From NCBI GenBank assembly GCA_028696935.1, contig JAQVGE010000050.1, forward strand, positions 1-6,903: DNA of 6,903 nt. Direction: 5' to 3'. The position numbers and the translations under genes are program-made. This document shows positions 1 to 5,275 of the stretch, one piece after another. Below the pieces are notes generated by a model. It was not told the DNA's origin. It worked only from the letters and a program-made list of their open reading frames with translations, and did no database searches. The first letter of the stretch is position 1; every line of letters starts with the position of its first letter. The stretch comes from Minisyncoccota bacterium. Lineage in GTDB: Bacteria; Patescibacteria; Paceibacteria; UBA9973.

Positions 1-130
1 CCACAATAATATGCTATACAGGAATAGCGTTTGTTTATCTCCGCCGCAGACATGGGTTGCTGCGGGTGTATGGTATGTAGCCAAACCCGGATAGCTGGAG
101 AAAACACCGCGAAGCCTGCCATATACGCAG
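1..130. other. Non-coding stretch with a possible structured RNA or leader
   Basis: I see no convincing gene here. On the plus strand an extended -10-like element, TGCTATACA, lies at 12-20; any -35 would fall outside the window. Transcription from it would begin near base 27. Bases 27-42 can pair with 97-110: GCG 27-29 with CGC 108-110, TGTTT 32-36 with AAACA 102-106, and TCTCC 38-42 with GGAGA 97-101, broken by a bulged A37 and a small internal loop. Inside it two helices compete: CCGCAG 44-49 with CTGCGG 60-65, or GGGTT-GCTGC 54-63 with GTAGC 77-81 and AACCC 84-88. No T-run follows, so this is not a simple terminated sRNA. It matched no riboswitch, SRP RNA, tmRNA or T-box consensus I could recall. 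The pairings were found by eye and could be chance. Confidence 0.2.
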
Positions 131-131
131 T

Positions 132-160
132 TTGACCGCCGCCAGCGCCGGTGCTATACT
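132..160 (+). promoter_or_regulatory. Sigma-A-type promoter of the ATPase gene
   Basis: The -35 box TTGACC (132-137) and -10 box TATACT (155-160) are separated by exactly 17 bp, one mismatch each from consensus. Predicted transcription start is near 167, giving a leader of about 26 nt before the ATG at 193, with the ribosome site inside it. The upstream in-frame GTG at 151 lies within the promoter and cannot be the start of a protein made from this transcript. Confidence 0.75.
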
Positions 161-180
161 CCGAAGCGGAAGAAAGACGC

Positions 181-186
181 GGAGGG
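181..186 (+). promoter_or_regulatory. Ribosome binding site fixing the ATPase start
   Basis: GGAGGG lies six bases before ATG 193. It favours 193 over the in-frame GTG at 151, which falls inside the promoter. Confidence 0.8.
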
Positions 187-192
187 TGCGCA

Positions 193-1059
193 ATGCTCTA
201 TCTGGATACGTTTCACCTGCCGAGCGAGGATCAGGAATGGCAGTTCCGTATGGGGGTTACAAGAACCTGTTATCAAACCATGTACCCTTTTTTCACCTTG
301 ACTCCGCTGCAATTGGAACGGCTGGATTTTGCGCCGGTTACCATTTTATATGGGGGCAACGGCTCCGGCAAAACGACGATTTTAAACCTGATTGCCGAAA
401 AGCTGTCGCTGAAGCGCGAAACGCCCTTTAACCGCTCCTGTTTCTTTGACGATTATGTAAAACTCTGCGGCGCGACGTTTGAAAACCCGGTTCCCGCCGA
501 AAGCAGGATCATCGTCAGCGACGACGTGTTTGATTATATGCTCAATGTTCGCAGCCTGAACGATGGGATCGACCGCGAACGGCTGGAACTTTTTGAGGAA
601 CATCGCGAGGCCAGAAGCACGGTGTTTACCCTGCGTTCGCTGGCGGATTATGATGAGCTGAAAAAACGCAACAGCGCCCGGAGAAAGACGCAGTCGGCCT
701 TTGTGAGGGAACAGCTTTCACCCAACATCCGCGAGCAATCCAACGGGGAAAGCGCAAGCTTCTATTTTAAGCAGCGCCTGAAAGAGGATGCGCTGTACCT
801 GTTGGATGAACCGGAAAACAGCCTTTCCCCGGAAAAACAGATGGCGCTTGCGAAGTATATTGAGGACAGCGTCCATTACATGGATTGCCAGCTGGTGATA
901 TCCACACATTCGCCGTTTCTGCTGGCACTCCGGGGAGCAAAGATTTACGATCTGGACGCGCGGCCTGTGGATATCAAACCGTGGATCGCGCTGGACAACG
1001 TGCGCAGATACAGGGCGTTTTTTGAAGACCACCGGGACGAATTCGAAAGGAAAGAGTAA
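193..1059 (+). CDS. Stand-alone AAA/ABC-type ATPase (RecF/SMC-like, predicted ATPase family)
   Basis: This is a soluble 288-residue protein with one complete ABC-type nucleotide-binding domain: Walker A GGNGSGKT at residues 54-61, signature-like SNGES at 183-187, Walker B LYLLDEPE at 201-208 with catalytic glutamate E206, and H-loop STHSPF with H239. The middle region (about 75-180) is rich in charged helix-forming residues but too short for an SMC or RecN coiled-coil arm. There are no membrane segments, so it is not part of a normal transporter. The build resembles the small predicted ATPases of the COG3910 type (family named from memory), whose cellular role is poorly known. Such ATPases usually dimerise around ATP and act on DNA or partner proteins; that is inference here. 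The gene has its own promoter and terminator and no obvious partner gene. An orphan defence ATPase or toxin-antitoxin component is possible, but nothing seen supports it. Confidence 0.85.
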   Translation: MLYLDTFHLPSEDQEWQFRMGVTRTCYQTMYPFFTLTPLQLERLDFAPVTILYGGNGSGKTTILNLIAEKLSLKRETPFNRSCFFDDYVKLCGATFENPVPAESRIIVSDDVFDYMLNVRSLNDGIDRERLELFEEHREARSTVFTLRSLADYDELKKRNSARRKTQSAFVREQLSPNIREQSNGESASFYFKQRLKEDALYLLDEPENSLSPEKQMALAKYIEDSVHYMDCQLVISTHSPFLLALRGAKIYDLDARPVDIKPWIALDNVRRYRAFFEDHRDEFERKE

Positions 1060-1071
1060 ATTCCCGGAACA

Positions 1072-1113
1072 GAAAAACAGGGCCTATCTTTCGATGAAGC
1101 CCTGCTTTTGTTA
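1072..1113. terminator. Bidirectional intrinsic terminator between the ATPase gene and rnpB
   Basis: CAGGGC (1078-1083) pairs with GCCCTG (1099-1104). The stem continues inward, with one bulged base, to a four-base loop, about 11 bp in all. Read on the minus strand the loop is GAAA, closed by C-G. Reading right, TTTT-G-TT follows at 1106-1112. Reading left, five T residues follow directly (complement of 1073-1077). It therefore serves both the ATPase gene, whose stop is at 1057-1059, and the convergent rnpB. Confidence 0.85.
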
Positions 1114-1117
1114 TCAG

Positions 1118-1468
1118 TTGCGATAAGTGCGGTCGTAAGCCGAGTTCTGTCGTTGGACGATCATCTATCTAGCCCGCGCGTTACCGCGCGGTTCCAGCGA
1201 TCTCTTCGGAAGCACGGCGGGCCGCCGTATCGCTTCCATTCGGATCTTGCATCGGGTGGGGTTTACATCGCGCTTTCGTTGCCGAAACGCGGGTGAGCTC
1301 TTGCCTCGCCTTTCCATCCTTACCTCCGGGCTTGCGCGCGGGGGCGGTTTCTTTCTGTTGCACTTTCCTTGAAGTCGCCTTCACCGGCCGTTAACCGGCA
1401 CCTTGCCCTGTGATGCTCGGACTTTCCTCATAACTGCGTTACGCGATCGCCTGGCCGCCTTATCGCCG
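1118..1468 (-). ncRNA. rnpB: RNase P RNA, bacterial class A
   Basis: This is the catalytic RNA of ribonuclease P, which removes the 5' leader of precursor tRNAs together with the small RnpA protein. On the minus strand the conserved GAGGAAAGTCCG lies at 1429-1418. It is followed by CACAGGGCAAGGTGCCGG, then AAACCCCACCCGATGCAAGA, the AGATAGATGA element, and finally ACAGAACTCGGCTTA (1150-1136), the partner of the first block in helix P4. The ends pair as P1: GCGATAAG (1466-1459) with CTTATCGC (1127-1120), continuing by GCGG with CCGC after a bulged A. The GGGCA-GGTGCC segment and the AAACCCCACCC block are class A features; Bacillus-type class B RNAs differ. Length of about 350 nt is normal. Exact ends are inferred from P1 and the promoter. 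Open frames across this stretch are chance. Confidence 0.96.
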
Positions 1469-1472
1469 CATC

Positions 1473-1501
1473 AGAATAGCATGTTTCCGCCGGCGTGTCA
1501 A
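1473..1501 (-). promoter_or_regulatory. Promoter of rnpB
   Basis: On the minus strand, perfect -35 TTGACA (1501-1496), a 17-bp spacer, and -10 TATTCT (1478-1473). The expected start, six to seven bases downstream, falls at about 1467-1466, exactly where helix P1 of the RNase P RNA begins. This agreement supports both calls and fits a strong constitutive promoter. Confidence 0.9.
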
Positions 1502-1559
1502 CGGCACGGGGGCCGACGGAACCCGTGGAAAAATAAGGCCTGTCGCTGGAAAAATGCGT

Positions 1560-1588
1560 TTGCATCGCCCATCACTCTGTTGTATAAT
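1560..1588 (+). promoter_or_regulatory. Probable promoter of the membrane protein-rsuA operon
   Basis: A perfect -10 TATAAT sits at 1583-1588. The best -35 at 17 bp spacing is TTGCAT (1560-1565), which matches consensus only in its first three bases. Transcription would begin near 1595, leaving a leader of about 38 nt before ATG 1633. It is divergent from the rnpB promoter about 60 bp away, without overlap. The weak -35 suggests moderate strength or help from an activator. Confidence 0.55.
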
Positions 1589-1620
1589 AACCGTGTGTTT
1601 GCATTGCGCTTTCAATGCCG

Positions 1621-1626
1621 AGGAGG
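1621..1626 (+). promoter_or_regulatory. Ribosome binding site fixing the membrane protein start
   Basis: Perfect AGGAGG, six bases before ATG 1633 and nine before ATG 1636. It rules out the in-frame ATG at 1615, which lies upstream of it. Confidence 0.85.
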
Positions 1627-1632
1627 AAACAG

Positions 1633-2691
1633 ATGATGGCTACCACAGAAAACGAGCGCGCAGGGATGTACCGGCAAAACCCGTTTGTTTTTTATCTACG
1701 GATACTGCTTTATATGTTTATTGCATTCGTAATGCGCGTGATCGCCCTCCTTCCGCTGGGGGCGCTGTTTGTGTTTGAGGCGGAGTCGCCGTGGCGCTGG
1801 CTGGCGCTGCTTACCCCTGTGCTGCTGCTGTTTATCATCCTTCCGTTGCGGTTCAGTTTTGCCCGTGCGCTGGCGCGGAGCAAAGGCAACTTTTCGCTGC
1901 GCAAATCATTGTATATGGACGATTATGGTGAAAAGCTGGGCGAAAGCGTGCTGCACGCCCTGCACATCATTAAGTGGGCGATCCCGCTCATCCTGATGCT
2001 GGGCGTCGGATATTACTTTTATAATAACGTTGACCTGATCACCCTGCTCAACGACCTGAGCGTTCTGGGGGCGGGCGTAGTAACGGTGCTTGCGTGGATC
2101 GCCAATATTTTTATCGGCATCTTTGGGGGCGAACAGATCATCCCCAACGGCGATCTGATGGAAGGCATCTACACGGTGATGGCGGTCTATGGCTTGGGCG
2201 TGCTGATCCTCATTTGGGGTATAGTGCGCAACGGCGCCTTCCGTTACATCTGGGCTGTTGCGGATGCGATGGACAAAGATCCTCACGCCGAAGCGCGCCG
2301 CAGGCTGCGCGACCGCCGCTGGAAGCAGCTTGGCGTGGCTTTCATCAATCTGGTGCTGTGGGCTCCCGCCTTATATATTACCTTTTCAACGCTCAAGGGC
2401 GTACTCGGCAGTTTGTCCGATGCGTTTTTCACTGTTCTCAGCACGCATACGCTGGATCTTCCGGAGCTCGGCGGCGCGGTGGGCCCGCTGCTCTTTGCGT
2501 TCTTTGTGTGCTACATGCCGTTGCTGCCGCTTCGCAGAATCGTAACGGCAGCCTTTGCGGTACGGCCGGGGAAAGGCGTTCCGCCCATGCCCTCTGCGCA
2601 TGCGACGGAAAATCCGGTCAATACCTATCCGGATGAAGTAACGACGTCCGGAACGCCGGAGCCGCTGAACCGCGGCAGAGCCAGGACCTGA
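1633..2691 (+). CDS. Polytopic membrane protein of unknown function
   Basis: I do not recognise this protein. It is 352 residues from ATG 1633 (the next codon is also ATG and could be used). Hydrophobic segments lie near residues 22-48, 54-71, 111-129, 143-165, 178-197, 232-250 and 282-299. There is no cleavable signal peptide. Two strongly basic loops, about 73-107 and 198-230 (the latter with an RRRLRDRRWK cluster), should be cytoplasmic. That is easiest to reconcile with six crossings if segment 143-165 is re-entrant rather than spanning. The tail after 301 is hydrophilic and rich in Pro, Thr and charged residues, likely disordered. No transporter, kinase or protease motif is visible. It leads the operon, and its stop is only 2 bp before the rsuA start, so the two are probably translated from one message, but a shared job is not shown. 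Confidence 0.8.
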   Translation: MMATTENERAGMYRQNPFVFYLRILLYMFIAFVMRVIALLPLGALFVFEAESPWRWLALLTPVLLLFIILPLRFSFARALARSKGNFSLRKSLYMDDYGEKLGESVLHALHIIKWAIPLILMLGVGYYFYNNVDLITLLNDLSVLGAGVVTVLAWIANIFIGIFGGEQIIPNGDLMEGIYTVMAVYGLGVLILIWGIVRNGAFRYIWAVADAMDKDPHAEARRRLRDRRWKQLGVAFINLVLWAPALYITFSTLKGVLGSLSDAFFTVLSTHTLDLPELGGAVGPLLFAFFVCYMPLLPLRRIVTAAFAVRPGKGVPPMPSAHATENPVNTYPDEVTTSGTPEPLNRGRART

Positions 2692-2693
2692 GC

Positions 2694-3431
2694 ATGGCTC
2701 TTATCCGGCTGGATAAACTGATTGCCCAAAGCGGCGAACATACCCGCAGCGAAGCGGCAAAGCTGATTCGCTCCGGCACGGTTACGGTGGATGGACAACC
2801 GGTTCGCGATCCGTCCGCGAAGCTGGATGCCGGGCAAGCCGGGGTACTGCTGAACGGACAGCCGGTGAACGGCGGCCCGTTTCGGTATGTAATGTTCCAT
2901 AAACCGGCTGGCATATTGACCGCAGCACGCGACCGAAACGCGCAAACAGTGATGGACCTGCTGCCCGAGGCGCTGAAACGGCGCAAGGTGATGCCGGTAG
3001 GGCGGTTGGATAAGGATACGACGGGACTGCTGCTGCTGACCAACGACGGTGAGCTGGCGCACAGGCTGCTTGCTCCCGGACGGCACGTTTGGAAGGAATA
3101 TATCGCCACGGTGGACGGGCCGTTGACCGAGGAAGATACGGAAGCTTTCGCCTCTGGCATGGAGCTTTCCGATTTTACCGCGAAACCGGCGAAACTCCGG
3201 GTGCTGGAGAACGGCGCGGAGCAAAGCCGGGCGGTGGTGCTGCTGTCGGAGGGCAAGTTTCATCAGGTGAAGCGAATGTTTGCGGCGCGCGGGCGCGAGG
3301 TGCTTGCGCTTCACCGGCAGGGTTTCGGGCCGCTTCAGTTGGATGTTTCCGTAGGCAACTGGCGCGAACTGAGCGCAGATGAATTATCCGCCCTGCGTTT
3401 AGCGGCAGAGGGGAAAGAAAGGAACACATGA
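2694..3431 (+). CDS. rsuA: 16S rRNA pseudouridine(516) synthase, RsuA family
   Basis: This enzyme isomerises a uridine of 16S rRNA to pseudouridine; in E. coli RsuA the target is U516. The 245-residue protein starts with an S4 RNA-binding domain (about residues 3-47, RLDKLIAQSG at 5-14). Then come the catalytic domain motif I (HKPAGILT, 69-76), motif II GRLDKDTTGLLLLTND (103-118) with catalytic D106, the conserved Y136 in WKEY, and a C-terminal EGKFHQVKRM (186-195). The FHQVKRM form and the following FAARG...LHR segment are typical of RsuA rather than the 23S enzymes RluB or RluF, which usually have a QVRRM-type motif. Length is close to E. coli RsuA (231). A weak AGGA (2683-2686) precedes ATG 2694, 2 bp after the membrane gene stop, so translational coupling is likely. 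Exact site specificity is inferred. Confidence 0.93.
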   Translation: MALIRLDKLIAQSGEHTRSEAAKLIRSGTVTVDGQPVRDPSAKLDAGQAGVLLNGQPVNGGPFRYVMFHKPAGILTAARDRNAQTVMDLLPEALKRRKVMPVGRLDKDTTGLLLLTNDGELAHRLLAPGRHVWKEYIATVDGPLTEEDTEAFASGMELSDFTAKPAKLRVLENGAEQSRAVVLLSEGKFHQVKRMFAARGREVLALHRQGFGPLQLDVSVGNWRELSADELSALRLAAEGKERNT

Positions 3432-4030
3432 CCGACCATTACTTTACGCCGTCGCCGCAAAGCGAGCATCATCCTGCAACGTTTGATACGCAATACCGGG
3501 GGCAGCGACTGACGTTTGTTACGGACAGCGGAGTATTTTCCCGGACGGGGATGGACAAGGGCACGCAAACGCTGCTGGATGCCCTGCCGCCGACGGTGAA
3601 CGGCCAGGTGCTGGATATGGGCTGCGGTTACGGCGCATTGGGCGTGAGCCTGAAAAAGGCTTTTCCTTCGTGCAGCCTTACCATGGCGGATATTAACGAA
3701 CGGGCCGTGGCGTTGGCCGCGGAAAACGCGAAGCAAAACGGCATAACGGCGGTTACCCTGCAAAGCGACGGGTTTACGGCGCTCGCGGGCCGTACCTTTG
3801 ACCTGATTGCCCTGAACCCGCCGATTCGCGCCGGGAAAAAGGTGATCTACCGTCTTTTTGCGGACGGAGCCGCGGCGTTGAACAATAGCGGCGCGATGAT
3901 CATCGTTATCCGCAAGCAGCAGGGCGCTCCGTCTGCGAAGGTCTATCTGGAGACGCTTTTCCGTAAAGTGGAGATTATCGACCGAAGCGGCGGATATTGG
4001 GTGCTCTGGTGCAGCGTGCCCACCGTATAA
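3428..4030 (+). CDS. Class I SAM-dependent methyltransferase, YbxB/RsmC-like (MTS domain)
   Basis: The 200-residue protein closely resembles Bacillus YbxB as I recall it, in length and motif order. A TSDSGVFS-like element (TDSGVFS, 32-38) comes first, then SAM-binding motif I VLDMGCGYGALG (61-72), acidic D88 in ADINERAV for the ribose hydroxyls, D114 in QSDGF, and the catalytic NPPIRAGK (130-137), followed by RKQQGAPSA (162-170). An NPP[IFY] motif marks N-methyltransferases acting on exocyclic amines of bases. The MTS family includes RsmC, which makes m2G1207 in 16S rRNA. This protein corresponds only to the RsmC catalytic half, so rRNA guanine methylation is likely but the site is not proved. 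The start overlaps the rsuA stop as ATGA (3428-3431), with AAAGG at 3418-3422 as ribosome site. Pairing with rsuA supports a role in 16S rRNA modification. Confidence 0.88.
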   Translation: MTDHYFTPSPQSEHHPATFDTQYRGQRLTFVTDSGVFSRTGMDKGTQTLLDALPPTVNGQVLDMGCGYGALGVSLKKAFPSCSLTMADINERAVALAAENAKQNGITAVTLQSDGFTALAGRTFDLIALNPPIRAGKKVIYRLFADGAAALNNSGAMIIVIRKQQGAPSAKVYLETLFRKVEIIDRSGGYWVLWCSVPTV

Positions 4031-4052
4031 AAAATGAATGCAGCAATGAAAG

Positions 4053-4059
4053 AGAAGGA
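4053..4059 (+). promoter_or_regulatory. Ribosome binding site deciding the PatB start
   Basis: AGAAGGA lies four bases before ATG 4064. The in-frame ATGs at 4034 and 4046 have no such site in front of them, so 4064 is preferred; the short spacing leaves some doubt. Confidence 0.6.
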
Positions 4060-4063
4060 TAAT

Positions 4064-5248
4064 ATGAACCGCTACGATGCCGCTTATTTCAGCGAACCGA
4101 TCGACCGATGTGGAACCCATACATATAAGTGGGATATGCTTCAAGCGAAGGAAGGACGGGAGCTGCTGCCCGTGTGGGTGGCGGATATGGATTTCCGTTG
4201 CGCGGAGGAAGTGACGGCGGCGGTTGTCCGCCGTGCGAAGCATCCGGTATACGGCTATACCGAACAGCCTGATTCGCTGACGGAAGCCATGCTTGACTTT
4301 ATGAAGCGCCGCCATGGCGTATCGCTTGCCAAGAAACAGCAGCTGACACTGCCGGGCGTGGTGCCGGGCCTTCGGATCGCGGTGCAGACGTTTACGGAGG
4401 TGGGCGACGGCGTGCTGGTGCAACCGCCGGTTTATGGCCCGTTTTTCGATTCGATTACCCAAAACGACCGTAGGCTTGTGGAAAATCCGCTGATTCCCGA
4501 TGAGGCGGGCCGATACCATATGGATTTGGAAGGCATGGAAACAGCTTTCCGAAGCGGCGTGAAGCTCGCGCTGCTGTGCAACCCGCACAACCCCGTTGCA
4601 CGCGCATGGACACGTGAGGAGCTGCAAAGCGTCTATTCTCTTTGCAAGCGGTATGGCGTGATGCTTGTGGCAGACGAAATCCATCAGGATTTTGTATATG
4701 AGAGCGGCGCGTTTGTCAGCGCCGTAACGCTGGATGAGAGCGCGGATGCAAAGATCGTCGTGCTCACCAGCGCAGGAAAAACCTTCAACCTTGCGGGATT
4801 ACAGCAGGGAGTGCTGTTTACGCGCAACCAACAAGCCAAACAGGCGATGGAGAAGGCCATGTGCGACGCGGGCGTCGCCTCGGGGAATATCTTCGCGCTC
4901 ACGGCAACCGAAGCGGCCTACCGTTGGGGTGAAGACTGGCTGAACGGTTTGCTGGCTTATCTGGCCGATGCGCATATTCTGCTGAAGGAAGCGCTGGCCG
5001 AAAAGCTTCCGGACGCGGTGATGAGTCCGCAGGAAGCGACATTCCTTGCCTGGATCGATCTGCGCGCCTACGGCTTTACAACCGCTGAACTGATGCGGCG
5101 CACGCATGAGCAGGGAGTGGCGCTCTCGCCGGGAACTTTCTTCAGCAAAACGCTGGGCGAAGGGTTTCTGCGTTTCAATTTCGGTTGCCCACACAGCCAG
5201 ACAATTGAAGCGGTCGAACGCTTAGCCAAAGCAATACGAGCATACTGA
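4064..5248 (+). CDS. patB: PatB/MalY-type PLP-dependent C-S lyase (cystathionine beta-lyase)
   Basis: This is a fold-type I PLP enzyme of the MalY/PatB group. Those enzymes cleave the C-S bond of cystathionine or other cysteine conjugates to a thiol, pyruvate and ammonia in the cytoplasm. The 394-residue protein carries VWVADMDF (37-44), YGYT (63-66), PPVYGPF (121-127), NPHNPVAR (173-180), ADEIHQDFVY (203-212), the PLP lysine K239 in SAGKTFNLAGL, and R370 in RFNFGCP, which should bind the substrate carboxylate. Length matches the family (about 390). Two positions differ from the forms I remember: NPHNPVGR has become NPHNPVAR, and the SxSK before the lysine has become SAGK. It lies 33 bp after the methyltransferase stop. 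Starts at 4034 or 4046 would add 10 or 6 residues. The true substrate cannot be told from sequence. Confidence 0.9.
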   Translation: MNRYDAAYFSEPIDRCGTHTYKWDMLQAKEGRELLPVWVADMDFRCAEEVTAAVVRRAKHPVYGYTEQPDSLTEAMLDFMKRRHGVSLAKKQQLTLPGVVPGLRIAVQTFTEVGDGVLVQPPVYGPFFDSITQNDRRLVENPLIPDEAGRYHMDLEGMETAFRSGVKLALLCNPHNPVARAWTREELQSVYSLCKRYGVMLVADEIHQDFVYESGAFVSAVTLDESADAKIVVLTSAGKTFNLAGLQQGVLFTRNQQAKQAMEKAMCDAGVASGNIFALTATEAAYRWGEDWLNGLLAYLADAHILLKEALAEKLPDAVMSPQEATFLAWIDLRAYGFTTAELMRRTHEQGVALSPGTFFSKTLGEGFLRFNFGCPHSQTIEAVERLAKAIRAY

Positions 5249-5263
5249 ACGACGGATTATCTT

Positions 5264-5268
5264 GGAGG
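5264..5268 (+). promoter_or_regulatory. Ribosome binding site for a GTG start
   Basis: GGAGG with a seven-base spacer before GTG 5276. The good site and spacing decide for this rare start codon for pepV. Confidence 0.85.
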
Positions 5269-5275
5269 AAGCAAC

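Noticed and set aside
60..120. Resemblance of the stretch to c-di-GMP-I, T-box or SRP RNA motifs (CCGCGAAGCC, AGCCAAACCCGG)
   Set aside because: Only fragments match. The defining conserved blocks of each class are missing.
151..192. Extended N-terminus of the ATPase from GTG 151
   Set aside because: It would start inside the promoter, whereas GGAGGG at 181-186 and ATG 193 fit well.
1181..1384. Open reading frames on both strands across 1108-1384
   Set aside because: They lie inside rnpB, whose conserved blocks and pairing explain the sequence. They have no ribosome sites and no recognisable protein.
4034..4063. Upstream in-frame ATG starts for PatB at 4034 and 4046
   Set aside because: Neither has a ribosome site, and the extra residues go beyond the usual start of the family. 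ATG 4064 follows AGAAGGA.
3335..4684. Long open frame of 449 codons on the minus strand
   Set aside because: It is antisense to the methyltransferase and PatB genes. Its protein is His/Arg-rich with no domain, as expected for a shadow frame in GC-rich coding DNA.
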